A stretch of 64,000 bases of DNA from Phycisphaerales bacterium (GTDB lineage Bacteria > Planctomycetota > Phycisphaerae > UBA1845), in assembly GCA_020639095.1 (NCBI GenBank), contig JACKHH010000002.1:1-64000 (forward strand), given 5' to 3'. Shown here one piece after another: positions 55,562 to 64,000 of the stretch. The translations under genes were made by a program, and so were the position numbers. The notes under the pieces are model-generated. The model ran no database searches. It saw only the letters and a program-made list of their open reading frames with translations, and was not told the DNA's origin. Position 1 is the stretch's first letter, and each line of letters starts with the position of its first letter.

Positions 55562-56497
55562 CTACTGTGACGGCGTCAAGAGGCGGATTGCTCGGTGCAG
55601 GTCCTGGATTAACGGGTCTCTTGGGGCTTGTTCGTTGGCCTTGGTGATGGCTTCGGACGCGGCTTCCCGGTTGCCTGTGAAATGTTCGTAGAAGGCCAGC
55701 AGCATCCATCGACCTGCGTCGTCCTTCGCGTCCTCCGTGGCTTGTCGCAGCTTCTGGAGGTGGGCGTCGAAGTCGATCTTGGGGCCGTACTCCTCGCGGA
55801 TGCTCAGCGGCAGATAGATAAGCCGGGACTGCAATTGAATCGCCCGGCGGAGCATGAGCACGGCATCGTCGTAGTTGCCGATCGCGACCAGCGCGTACGT
55901 TCCTAGCAGTCGCGACGCGGGATCTCCTTGGTTCAGTTCAGCGGCCCGCACGAACGCACCGACAGCCGCACTGTAATCCGCATTGCGAAACGCATCGACG
56001 CCTTCAGCCATGGCAGCCGCGTACGCTTCCCGACCCTTGTCGTGATGCTCCTGCCATTCGTCGAATCGCCGTTCGTCGTACCGGCCCTGAATGTTGCCTT
56101 CCGCCATCGCGCCTTCGCCGCCGAATGCACCATACCCGTACCAACCATAGCCGTACGAGTTGGACGGGCCGTACGGCGTGAACGGCGGATCGGTGCCGTA
56201 GCGGAGCGTGCGATCACGATCGGCGAAGCGTTGCGGGCGAACGTGCCGCGTGTACCAGCGCCACTGACGTTCGGGATAGTCGAGCGGTGGATCATCGTAG
56301 TAACCGATGTCCGGCTCGTTCGCGTACGCGCGCGGCAAGTTCAACCCGTTGCCCACAGGCGGTTGCTCGGAAGATTTCACAGCGCTTTCCGTCGTGTCGG
56401 ACGCCTTCGCATCCTGTGCGAGCGCGCGCGATGTACACAAAGCGCACGCGGAAACGGCTAGAAAACATGTACAAATTCGTAACAAGCGGGCGGTCAT
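55562..56497 (-). CDS. TPR repeat secreted protein
   Basis: A 311-residue exported protein. Signal peptide 1-27 (RICTCFLAVSACALCTSRALA). Residues 35-150 are rich in Tyr, Pro, Arg and Gly (YGYGWYGYGAFGG), probably unstructured. Residues about 160-300 carry TPR-like helical pairs: GVDAFRNADYSAAVGAFVRA, ASRLLGTYALVAIGNYDDAV, LMLRRAIQLQ, and RWMLLAFYEHFTGNREAASE. It probably serves as a protein-binding platform outside the cytoplasm. ATG 56497 has GGAGG six bases upstream. It is divergent from the 2-hydroxyacyl-CoA dehydratase-type operon. Confidence 0.82.
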   Translation of the reverse strand: MTARLLRICTCFLAVSACALCTSRALAQDAKASDTTESAVKSSEQPPVGNGLNLPRAYANEPDIGYYDDPPLDYPERQWRWYTRHVRPQRFADRDRTLRYGTDPPFTPYGPSNSYGYGWYGYGAFGGEGAMAEGNIQGRYDERRFDEWQEHHDKGREAYAAAMAEGVDAFRNADYSAAVGAFVRAAELNQGDPASRLLGTYALVAIGNYDDAVLMLRRAIQLQSRLIYLPLSIREEYGPKIDFDAHLQKLRQATEDAKDDAGRWMLLAFYEHFTGNREAASEAITKANEQAPRDPLIQDLHRAIRLLTPSQ

Positions 56498-56920
56498 GGC
56501 GAGCCTCCATAGCTGTTGCGCACAAGTCGAAGAGCGCGCGGTTTGGGCGTCCGGAGCATTATACGCCGCACTTCGCGGGTAATTGCGATGCTTATTCACT
56601 ATTTGGCTCGCAGGACGAACGCGCCATGGAATCGCGCTCGGCGCTACGCCAGGGCAATCCGTACTTAGATAGTTCTATTTCACCTGTGGCGCGGTGGACT
56701 TGCGAACGGGGAGTGTTCACCGGGTTGTGTTTTGCGCTTGGCGCGTCAGGGCGACTTAATTCGCGTACTACTTAGTGAAATGCGTTGACCAAAAAAGTGT
56801 AACGCGCAATTTGAATTCACAAATTGCAGCGTTCATAGTTTTGGCGTGGACACTTAGGACATTATCGGCTGCTCGGGCCGGACCGAGACCGATTCGGGAA
56901 TGAAAAAGAGGGACGCGACT
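56498..56920. other. 423-base divergent region with palindrome
   Basis: Between the TPR gene and the dehydratase-type operon. It holds an inverted repeat GCAATTTG-AATTCA-CAAATTGC (56806-56827), a possible operator, and a weak promoter pair TTGAAT (56811) and CATAGT (56834) 17 bases apart and pointing right. No RNA gene was seen. Confidence 0.4.
56806..56827. promoter_or_regulatory. 8-bp inverted repeat, possible operator
   Basis: Perfect arms GCAATTTG/CAAATTGC with a 6-base centre AATTCA, 93 bases before the dehydratase-type ATG. It overlaps the candidate -35 region, as an operator would. Confidence 0.45.
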
Positions 56921-58720
56921 ATGTCGACCAGTACGTTTCCACGCGCGGAGCAGGACCAGGGTGCATCCAGCGGTATCTCGTTGCCGCTTCTGAATGATCA
57001 GCTCGCGGAGGAACGCGACCGTCTCTTGAAAGAGGCGGGTCTTAGCGTCGGCAGGCCGTCGCACTTCCGCCGCCCTGAAGAGCGCCGCTTCACCGCGAAC
57101 GAACGCGAAGACGTCACGATTCTGTTCGGCGGGCTCACGCTGCGTCACGAGCAGTTGATTTACGCCGGGCTCGAAGGGCTCGGTTACAACGTTGGGCTCG
57201 TGTCCACACCGGTCAAGGCAGACTTCCAAGCCGGTAAGGAATACGGCAACAACGGCCAGTGCAACCCGACGTACTTCACCGTCGGCGCGCTGGTGAATCA
57301 CCTCAAGCGCTTGCGCGACAAAGAAGGCATGTCCACCGAGGACATTCTGAACAAGTACGTGTTCATCACGGCGGGTGCTTGCGGGCCCTGCCGCTTTGGC
57401 ATGTACGAATCGGAGTATCGCCTCGCGTTGCAGAACAGCGGGTTCGACGGGTTCCGCGTACTGCTTTTCCAGCAGGAAGGCGGACTTGATCAGAGCGACC
57501 TGGCTGCGGGCCTCGAATTCAACCTCAACTTCTTCCTCTCGCTGCTCAACGGGATGTTCATGGGCGACCTGCTGAACGAGGTCGCATACCAGATTCGCCC
57601 GTACGAAGTGGAATCCGGCAAGACGAATGAGGTCTTCGCGCGTTGCATGGAGATCTGCCAGGAGAAGCTGCGTTCGCGCAACTACGACGAGATCACCGGT
57701 GGAGCGCTGGCCAAGCTGCTCGCGAAGGTCGCGCCGGTCAGTGGCGCTGACGACGCGGAGAAGTTCCTCGACCAGCTTCGCGGTGATTATTACATCCAGG
57801 CGTTCCGCGACTGCGCGAAGATGCTCAATGAGGAAATCGAAGTCGATTACACGCGTCCGAAACCCATCGCGAAAATCACCGGTGAATTCTGGGCACAGAC
57901 GACGGAAGGCGACGGCAACTTCAACATGTTCCCCTTCCTCGAACGCGAAGGCGCGGAAGTGCTCGTCGAGCCGATCGCGACGTGGATCGCGTACATGCTC
58001 AACCAGGTGAAGAACGCGACGCGCGACGCACGCGGGCTCGATGAGAAGCAGGAGAAGCCCGGCAAGTGGGATCTCAAGAAGAAGCTCTCGTTGGAAAAAG
58101 CCTATCGCACGAAGATGTTCACGCTGACGCTGGCGGACAAGATCATCTTCCGCGAATACGACCGCTATCGTCAGGCGCTAGGCGGGACGGCCCATGAATT
58201 GGTCAATCAGCAGGAACTCGTTCGCCTCGGCCACCCGTACTACAACGCGAAGTCGGGTGGTGGCGAGGGTCACCTGGAAGTCGCAAAGAACATTTATTAT
58301 TGCAACAAGGACCTGGCCCACATGGTGGTGAGCTTGAAGCCCTTTGGCTGCATGCCGTCAACGCAGTCCGACGGCGCCCAAGCCGCGGTGGTCAACCAGT
58401 TCACCGACATGATCTTCATCCCGATCGAAACGTCGGGCGAAGGCGACATCAACGCCCATAGCCGCGTGCAGATGGCGCTGGGCGAAGCGAAGTTCAAATG
58501 TAAAGCCGAGTTCAACGAAGCCGTCGAAAAGACCGGTTACACGATCGAGCAAATTCGAGAGTACGTCGCCGACCATCGTGAATTGCGCCGTCCCTTGCAG
58601 CACATCCCGCACAATAAGGGAATCATTGGCCGGGCTGCGAACTTCGTGCTGCACGTCGCCAAGCTGATGCAGCAGGATGGTGTACCGGCGGGTGCCGGCA
58701 CCGAAGCAGTCGCGGTTTAG
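56921..58720 (+). CDS. 2-hydroxyacyl-CoA dehydratase-type protein
   Basis: A 599-residue protein related to the HgdB-like partner of CoA dehydratase activases. Recognisable elements: ILFGGLTLRHEQLIYAGLEG, NGQCNPTYFTVGALVNHL with Cys114, and GACGPCRFGMYESEYRLAL with Cys154 and Cys157, which probably bind an iron-sulfur cluster. A later GDINAHSRVQMALGEAKFKC and a CxxxxS segment (CMPSTQSDG) also fit. In the known system, the dehydratase removes water from 2-hydroxyacyl-CoA by a ketyl-radical mechanism; here the substrate is unknown. The next gene is the activase, 90 bases downstream. ATG 56921 has GAGGG eight bases upstream; ATG 56900 has none. Confidence 0.82.
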   Translation: MSTSTFPRAEQDQGASSGISLPLLNDQLAEERDRLLKEAGLSVGRPSHFRRPEERRFTANEREDVTILFGGLTLRHEQLIYAGLEGLGYNVGLVSTPVKADFQAGKEYGNNGQCNPTYFTVGALVNHLKRLRDKEGMSTEDILNKYVFITAGACGPCRFGMYESEYRLALQNSGFDGFRVLLFQQEGGLDQSDLAAGLEFNLNFFLSLLNGMFMGDLLNEVAYQIRPYEVESGKTNEVFARCMEICQEKLRSRNYDEITGGALAKLLAKVAPVSGADDAEKFLDQLRGDYYIQAFRDCAKMLNEEIEVDYTRPKPIAKITGEFWAQTTEGDGNFNMFPFLEREGAEVLVEPIATWIAYMLNQVKNATRDARGLDEKQEKPGKWDLKKKLSLEKAYRTKMFTLTLADKIIFREYDRYRQALGGTAHELVNQQELVRLGHPYYNAKSGGGEGHLEVAKNIYYCNKDLAHMVVSLKPFGCMPSTQSDGAQAAVVNQFTDMIFIPIETSGEGDINAHSRVQMALGEAKFKCKAEFNEAVEKTGYTIEQIREYVADHRELRRPLQHIPHNKGIIGRAANFVLHVAKLMQQDGVPAGAGTEAVAV

Positions 58721-58810
58721 GCGTGATGCTTGCTCGCGTTGAGCGGGCGGGACTCAGCGAACGTATGCCTTCAAACTAACCAGCCGGTCTTTGAGAGACT
58801 TGGAAATACC

Positions 58811-61800
58811 ATGATTGCGAAGAACCCTGATTACAACAACAAAGGTGGCGACGGTGCCGCGGACGCTCCAAGCCTCAAGCCTCAAACCTCAGGCCTCAAG
58901 CCTCAGGCCTCAAGCCAAAAGCCTTCGTCGCTGAATCTCTTCAAGGACACGTCATCGTCCGGCGGTTCGTGCAGCTCGGGGGGCTCGTGCAGTTCCGGCA
59001 GCTGCGGAACGACGCAGGAAGAACCGAAGGCGATTCAACTCAACGTCGCTTCGTTCCAGGCTGAACGCAAGAAACCGCAAATCGAACGCAAACCGTTCGC
59101 CGGTACGGACAAGTACCCGCAGGGTTTGATGGTCGGCCTCGACGTCGGTTCCACGACCGTAAAGGCCGTGGTTATCGATATTGTCACCGATGAGATTCTG
59201 TGGAAGGACTACCAGCGCCACGACACGAAGCAGCCGGAGAAGGTGCTTGAGTTTCTCGGTATCATCGAAAAGGCTTTTCCCGAGGTACCCAAGAACGCGT
59301 TCCGCGTGTTCATCACCGGGTCCGGCGGTTCGGGTTTGATCAACCACATCGGCGGCAAGTTCGTGCAGGAAGTCAATGCCGTTTCGCTCGCTGTTGAAAA
59401 GCTCTACCCCGAGGTACAGAGCGTCATCGAACTCGGCGGACAGGATGCGAAGATCATCGTCTTCAAAGAGGACGAAGAGACCGGCAAGAAGAAGAAAATC
59501 CCGTCGATGAACGACAAGTGCGCCGGTGGTACCGGTGCGGTCATCGACAAGATCAACGCGAAGCTCAAGATTCCCGCGGAGCAGTTGTGCGAGATGGGCT
59601 ATCGCGGGTTGAAGCTGCACCCCGTCGCGGGCAAGTGCGGCGTGTTCGCCGAGACGGACATCAACGGCCTGCAAAAGCAGGGCGTACCGCCGAACGAACT
59701 CATGGCGTCGCTCTTCGAATCGATCATTCAGCAGAACATGAGCGTGCTCACTCGCGGGCACACTTTGAAGCCGACCGTGCTGCTGCTCGGCGGCCCGAAC
59801 TGCTACATCAAGGGCATGCGCGACTGCTGGCGCGAGAACATTCCAGCCATGTGGAAGGAACGCGGCGTCGAACTGCCCGACCCCACGAAATCGCCGGAAG
59901 ACTACATCATCACGCCGGAAAACGCGCAGTACTTCGCGGCGATCGGCGCGGTCGAATTCGCCAAGACTGAAATTGATGAAGATCCCAACGTCGGCTTGTA
60001 CGTCGGGTACGACGTGCTCAAGTGGTACATCGAGCATGGACGCACGGCGGAGAAGGCAGCCGCGGGCTCGCGCGGGCTGGTGCGTGATGCCGACGAGTTG
60101 GCTGCGTTCAAGGAGCGTTTTCGCAAGGAGAGCTGGGCGCCGACGCCGTTCCAACCCGGCGACGTTGTCGAAGCGTTCGTCGGGCTTGATGGCGGCTCGA
60201 CGTCGACCAAGGCTGTGCTGGTCGACAAGCAGCGCAACGTCATCGCGAAGGCCTACCAGCTTAGCAAAGGCAACCCCATCGAGGACTCGATGGACATCCT
60301 CGACAAGCTGGAGAAGCAGGTCACCGACCAGGGCGCGACACTCAAGATCCTCGGTCTGGGCACGACGGGCTACGCCAAGGACATTCTGAAGGATGTGCTC
60401 GGTGGCGACGTCGCACTGGTCGAGACGGTGGCGCACACCGAGAGCGGTTTGCACTTCTACCCCGGCACCGACGTGATCGTCGACGTCGGCGGTCAGGACA
60501 TCAAGCTGATCATTCTGCGCAACGGCGCGGTGAAGGACTTTAAGCTCAACACGCAATGCAGCGCGGGCAACGGTTACTTCCTGCAATCGACGGCCACTGG
60601 TTTCGGTTTCAAGGTCGAGGATTATGCCGATCTCGCGTTCGACGCGAAGCAGATGCCCGAGTTCGGATATGGCTGTGCCGTGTTCATGCAGTCGGACATC
60701 GTCGACTTCCAGCGTCAGGGATGGCAGCCGAACGAAATCATGGCGGGTCTCGCTGCCGTGCTTCCCAAGAACATCTGGTTGTACGTTTCGCAGATTCCCA
60801 ATATCGCAAAGTTGGGTACGAAGTTCGTGCTCCAGGGCGGAACGCAGCACAATCTGGCGGCTGTGAAGTCGCAGGTCGACTTCATCGAATCGCGCTTCGT
60901 CGGCACCGAGGAAACGCCCGAAGTCATCGTGCACAAGCACTGCGGCGAAAGCGGCGCGATCGGGTGCGCGCTCGAAGCCAACCGTCTCTGGGCGGAGCAG
61001 GATCTGAAGACGACGTTTATCGGTTTCGAGAAGGTGCGGAAGATCGAGTTCCGCACGACGCGCGAGGAAGCGACCCGCTGCTACTTCTGCAAGAACAAAT
61101 GCCTGCGCACGTTCATCGACGTCAAGACGGGTGCGGACGAGCCGGCGTTCGACGGCGGTATTCACATCGACCTGTCCACACACGTGCTCAAGAGCGGTCC
61201 GGAAGCGGGCCATCCGACGCGCGTCAAGACCGGCCACGCGGCCGATCAAACCGACGCCGCCAAGGAAGCCATGAAGGCCGCTTCGACCAAGAGCAAGTCG
61301 AAGGTACCGCTGGCTGCGGGTGAACAACGCCTGATCATCGCAACGTGCGAAAAAGGAACCGTTGAAGACGTCAACGACATGCGCGACATCAAGAGCGGTC
61401 TGGACGCGGTGAAGAAAGCCAATCCAAACCTGCTCGAAATCGCCGCCCGCGAAGCCTTCCGCCCGGTCGAAGTCGACAACGTCGCCGACCCGCTGCCGAA
61501 GGTGAGCGCGCTGAACGTGTTGCGGCGCAAGGAGATCGAGAAGCGGCGGGCGTTGATGGAGCGACGTAAGGACGTGCGCATCGGCTTCCCGCGCGTGCTC
61601 AACATGTACAGCCAAGCCCCGTTCTTCATGGGCTTTTTCCAGTCACTGGGCGTTTCGCCGAAGAACCTGGTTTACAGCGACTACACCAACGAGGAGCTTT
61701 ACAAACGCGGCGCCAAACGCGGTGCGATCGATCCGTGCTTCCCGAGTAAGCTGGGCATCCCCCACGTGCACGATCTGCTCTACACGCAGCACGAGAAGAA

Positions 61801-62737
61801 ACCGCTCACGCACATTTTCTTCCCGATGATCGATTCGTTCCCCACGTTCCTGGAGAACGTGCAGGACACGCGTGCGTGCCCGACCGTGGTGGGAACAGCC
61901 GAGGCGACGCATGCTGCGTTCACAAAGGAAGGCGACATGTTCGCGGCTCGCGGCATCGTCTTCAAAAAGACCTTCGTGAACATGGATAAGCCGGAACTCT
62001 GCGTGCGTCAGATGCACGAAGATTGGGTTGATGAACTCGGCCTGTCGATGGACGAAACGCGGCGCGCGGTGTACGAAGGTCTCAAAGCCTACGACGCGTT
62101 CTTCGAATTGCTGCGTACGAAGTCACGCGAAGTGATTGATCGTCTCGAAGCCAATGATGAGATCGGCGTGGTGGTGCTGGCCCGGCCTTATCACAACGAC
62201 CCGGGCGTGAACCACGAGATCTGCGAGGAATTGCAGAAGCTGGGTTACCCGGTGCTCTGGCAGGATACCTTGCCGATCGACGAGGACATTCTGGAGCGGC
62301 TCTTCGGCGAAGAGGTGCGCGAGGGTGCGTTCCAGTCACCGCTGTCGATCGAGGACGCGTGGAAGAACAGTTATTCGGAGAACACGTCGCGGAAGATCTG
62401 GGCGGCGAAGTACGCAGCCCGTCATCCGAACCTGATTGCGCTTGAGCTTTCCAGCTTCAAGTGCGGCCACGACGCCCCGATCTACTCGAACATCGAGGAT
62501 ATCATCGAGCAGAGCGGCACGCCCTACTTCTGCTTCAAGGATATCGATGAGAACAAACCGACCGGCTCGATCAAGATTCGCATCGAGACGATTGCGTATT
62601 TCCTCAAGCGGTATCGCGAGAAGATGGTCTCCGACAAGCAGAAGCTGGCGGAAGTCGAAGCCAAGCTGGCCGCCTTCGAGCGCCGCCTGCGCAGCGAGCA
62701 GTTCACCGGTTCGTCGCGGGCGCTGGTGACGGTCTAG
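58811..62737 (+). CDS. Giant double BadF-type activase with DUF2229
   Basis: A 1308-residue protein. Residues 1-70 are a low-complexity tail with LKPQ-type repeats (21-41) and a Ser/Gly/Cys segment (Cys54, Cys60, Cys65). Two BadF/BcrA-type ATPase domains follow: residues about 110-395 (GLDVGSTTVKAVVIDI, cluster Cys237 in CAGGTGAVID and Cys276 in KCGVFAETD) and 455-745 (GLDGGSTSTKAVLVD, Cys583 in QCSAGNGYFLQ, Cys622 in YGCAVFMQSD). Next come CYFCKNKC (757-764), a DUF2229 domain (RIGFPRVLNMYSQAPFF, GAIDPCFPSKLGIPHVHDLL) and a dehydratase-like C-terminus (SSFKCGHDAPIYSNIEDII). It is predicted to use ATP hydrolysis to drive electron transfer to the partner protein upstream. ATG 58811 was chosen; the upstream frame adds 27 unlikely residues. 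Confidence 0.88.
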   Translation: MIAKNPDYNNKGGDGAADAPSLKPQTSGLKPQASSQKPSSLNLFKDTSSSGGSCSSGGSCSSGSCGTTQEEPKAIQLNVASFQAERKKPQIERKPFAGTDKYPQGLMVGLDVGSTTVKAVVIDIVTDEILWKDYQRHDTKQPEKVLEFLGIIEKAFPEVPKNAFRVFITGSGGSGLINHIGGKFVQEVNAVSLAVEKLYPEVQSVIELGGQDAKIIVFKEDEETGKKKKIPSMNDKCAGGTGAVIDKINAKLKIPAEQLCEMGYRGLKLHPVAGKCGVFAETDINGLQKQGVPPNELMASLFESIIQQNMSVLTRGHTLKPTVLLLGGPNCYIKGMRDCWRENIPAMWKERGVELPDPTKSPEDYIITPENAQYFAAIGAVEFAKTEIDEDPNVGLYVGYDVLKWYIEHGRTAEKAAAGSRGLVRDADELAAFKERFRKESWAPTPFQPGDVVEAFVGLDGGSTSTKAVLVDKQRNVIAKAYQLSKGNPIEDSMDILDKLEKQVTDQGATLKILGLGTTGYAKDILKDVLGGDVALVETVAHTESGLHFYPGTDVIVDVGGQDIKLIILRNGAVKDFKLNTQCSAGNGYFLQSTATGFGFKVEDYADLAFDAKQMPEFGYGCAVFMQSDIVDFQRQGWQPNEIMAGLAAVLPKNIWLYVSQIPNIAKLGTKFVLQGGTQHNLAAVKSQVDFIESRFVGTEETPEVIVHKHCGESGAIGCALEANRLWAEQDLKTTFIGFEKVRKIEFRTTREEATRCYFCKNKCLRTFIDVKTGADEPAFDGGIHIDLSTHVLKSGPEAGHPTRVKTGHAADQTDAAKEAMKAASTKSKSKVPLAAGEQRLIIATCEKGTVEDVNDMRDIKSGLDAVKKANPNLLEIAAREAFRPVEVDNVADPLPKVSALNVLRRKEIEKRRALMERRKDVRIGFPRVLNMYSQAPFFMGFFQSLGVSPKNLVYSDYTNEELYKRGAKRGAIDPCFPSKLGIPHVHDLLYTQHEKKPLTHIFFPMIDSFPTFLENVQDTRACPTVVGTAEATHAAFTKEGDMFAARGIVFKKTFVNMDKPELCVRQMHEDWVDELGLSMDETRRAVYEGLKAYDAFFELLRTKSREVIDRLEANDEIGVVVLARPYHNDPGVNHEICEELQKLGYPVLWQDTLPIDEDILERLFGEEVREGAFQSPLSIEDAWKNSYSENTSRKIWAAKYAARHPNLIALELSSFKCGHDAPIYSNIEDIIEQSGTPYFCFKDIDENKPTGSIKIRIETIAYFLKRYREKMVSDKQKLAEVEAKLAAFERRLRSEQFTGSSRALVTV
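58870..58916. repeat. In-gene CCTCAAG/CCTCAGG minisatellite
   Basis: About five imperfect 9-base units of the form AAGCCTCAA/ACCTCAGGC, coding for SLKPQTSGLKPQASSQKP in the activase N-terminus. It keeps the frame open and gives a flexible linker. Confidence 0.65.
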
Positions 62738-62762
62738 CAAGCAGACAGATCACACTGAACGA

Positions 62763-62807
62763 AGCCCTGAAGTGGCGCGCGATGACGCGCCGCTCCAGGG
62801 CTGTTTT
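62763..62807 (+). terminator. Rho-independent terminator
   Basis: Outer stem AGCCCTG/CAGGGCT with an inner GGCGCG/CGCGCC stem and a T-run GTTTT, 25 bases after the activase stop. It ends the two-gene operon. Confidence 0.85.
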
Positions 62808-62959
62808 GTACTTGAATCGAGCTTGCACGCGGACGGATAGGGCGGCATCGTCGTCGCGCAATCGCATCCCGTGAAAGCACAGTCCGACCTCACAGAACGA
62901 CAATTCCACCCGCCCGTTCGTGACTGTCCCTGGTTTTTTTCAGGTGCAAATGTCCTTTC

Positions 62960-64000
62960 TCACGGCGACTGCGGTAGATATGGCCGCCTTCCAACCTCGT
63001 CGATGTTCCAATTTCCCTCCGTGCTTTGGGTAATATCAAAGAGGATTTCGGTCCTTTCGCGTCGAAGCCGTATACAGAACTGCCTTGGTTCGTGCGTGAG
63101 GGCAATCGCCGGTTCGTTCGCGAACAGGTGTGCTGGTGTAATTCCGTTCGAAACATTCGGCGGTTGCATGTATTCGTAGTCGCCGAGTGCATCGAGCGAC
63201 CACAAACGTTGCCCCGTATTCGTTGCGACTATAAAGCGCGCACCGTATTCGAAGTTTGTGTTGTCTGGAAGTAGTGCATGCATGAGGAACAATGGACTTC
63301 CCGAAACCGCGATGGATTCAATGACACCGCAAAAGTCCTCAGGACAACTGTCACGAGATCGCCCGAGAAGCACCTCCTCTTCCTTGCTGACCAAGAGCCT
63401 TCCAGTAATCAGCGAATAGAATCTCCAAACTGTCCTAGGCAAAGAGAGAGGTGTTTCGCCTGAGCTATCTTGTTCGCAACCGTCGTTCCACTCGGATATC
63501 TGGAAGGCCGCGACCGACTCGCTCGCATCGACAAGGAACTGCATTACGAATGGGCGGGGTATTGGTGCCGGATACATGTTAATCAGCACATCGGGAACAC
63601 ACTGGCGATAACGGTAATTCGCAATCTCATCTCCTGCGGTGTCGAGCATGACGACCGACAATATGCTCGAGTTCGTTTCTACGCAGTTACCATTGTCCGC
63701 TTTCGCCGAAGGCACTGACTCCGCTGCCTCGTACGCAAACCCAGCAGCGATGCCTCTATCTGTGATAAGAGGTTTCTGCAGCAAGTATCCTTTCCTGCCT
63801 TGCCAAGTAATGTGATTGGTAGCTTCTACCGTATACTCAGCGGTTGACGTTGTTGTAACACAGTCCGGATCGATAGTTAGCTTGAATTCCCTAGATCGTG
63901 ACCAAACAGTGATACGTGTGCGAGGCTCGAATCCGTAACCCGGCCTCCGGCGCCATGAATTGGGCTCGCTCTCCACACTGCGCCATGTCCGAGTTTCGGA
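62960..64000 (-). CDS. Hypothetical protein, partial at right edge
   Basis: An open frame on the minus strand that runs from the window edge to a stop at 62960; a GTG at 63976 gives 338 residues, but the frame is open beyond the window so the true start may lie outside. Repeating strands such as VWRFYSLITGRLLVSKEEEV, YGARFIVATNTGQRLWSLDA and EEPAI-like FANEPAIALTHEP suggest a beta-propeller or WD40/PQQ-like protein. A Cys-containing middle part is not recognised. There is no clear signal peptide in the visible part. The function is unknown. Confidence 0.6.
   Translation of the reverse strand, partial: SETRTWRSVESEPNSWRRRPGYGFEPRTRITVWSRSREFKLTIDPDCVTTTSTAEYTVEATNHITWQGRKGYLLQKPLITDRGIAAGFAYEAAESVPSAKADNGNCVETNSSILSVVMLDTAGDEIANYRYRQCVPDVLINMYPAPIPRPFVMQFLVDASESVAAFQISEWNDGCEQDSSGETPLSLPRTVWRFYSLITGRLLVSKEEEVLLGRSRDSCPEDFCGVIESIAVSGSPLFLMHALLPDNTNFEYGARFIVATNTGQRLWSLDALGDYEYMQPPNVSNGITPAHLFANEPAIALTHEPRQFCIRLRRERTEILFDITQSTEGNWNIDEVGRRPYLPQSP

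Noticed and set aside
58952..61615. 887-residue open frame antisense to the activase
   Set aside because: Produced by GC-rich codon bias opposite a well-supported gene. The translation is Arg/His/Leu-rich without motifs.
63908..63945. Possible tRNA T-arm (GGCTCGAATCC)
   Set aside because: No 5-bp T stem, acceptor stem or anticodon arm can be built around it on either strand. A similar string at 54385 in the thymidine kinase remnant was rejected for the same reason.

Overview
The window looks like chromosome from a Planctomycetota bacterium, most likely Phycisphaerae-like. Supporting signs are GC-rich coding DNA, many secreted proteins ending in dockerin-like EF-hand pairs (D.D.DGDVDL.DF...), long runs of a Cys/Asp/Asn repeat of the form DCN.NGIPDECD, two intact PEP-CTERM proteins, a prepilin-type GFTLIE protein, a Cys-type sulfatase and a DUF1573 protein. 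No rRNA, tRNA, phage, transposase or CRISPR array was found. The class-level assignment is inference.

Layout. 1-5.95 kb: tail of a secreted protein with a strong terminator, a DUF1573 protein, a diguanylate cyclase, and a sulfatase followed by an endonuclease/exonuclease/phosphatase-family lipoprotein. 5.96-9.7 kb (minus): an etfB-etfA-acyl-CoA dehydrogenase operon for flavin-linked acyl-CoA oxidation. 9.96-13.2 kb: a guanine-deaminase-like amidohydrolase, a DUF2202 protein and a dockerin protein. 13.4-18.4 kb (minus): an apparent operon in the order response regulator, secreted dockerin protein, prepilin-like protein, sensor kinase. 18.7-25.7 kb: aroB, folC, an M16 peptidase and a GH2 beta-mannosidase.

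25.8-45.4 kb is an extracellular-protein island: a PEP-CTERM protein, a subtilase, a 986-aa protein of unknown function, a 2135-aa protein with four P-domain-like modules, a soluble PQQ-type sugar dehydrogenase and a beta-propeller protein. The last five end in dockerin-like domains. Four carry the DCN.NG.PDEC repeat, and three share a nearly identical jelly-roll module. A 1.7-kb non-coding gap lies in the middle.

45.4-50.4 kb: a globin-coupled histidine kinase with a sigma-54 NtrC-type regulator, then an acetyl-CoA hydrolase/transferase fused to a GNAT domain. 50.4-55.1 kb is a repeat-rich, eroding stretch: an 18-bp tandem repeat, REP-like palindromes, DinB and DUF1579 genes, two decayed copies of a PEP-CTERM gene directly upstream of the intact copy, and a frameshifted thymidine kinase. 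55.1-64 kb: an unrecognised small protein, a TPR protein, and a two-gene operon for a 2-hydroxyacyl-CoA-dehydratase-type protein and its giant double BadF-type activase. The window ends inside an unknown gene.

Taken together, the window combines surface and extracellular polymer handling (sulfatase, mannosidase, protease, sugar dehydrogenase, dockerin and PEP-CTERM proteins) with several sensory systems (c-di-GMP, two two-component pairs) and core metabolism. The most unusual parts are the modular dockerin/repeat island, the regulator-prepilin-kinase operon, the decaying PEP-CTERM array and the large activase.
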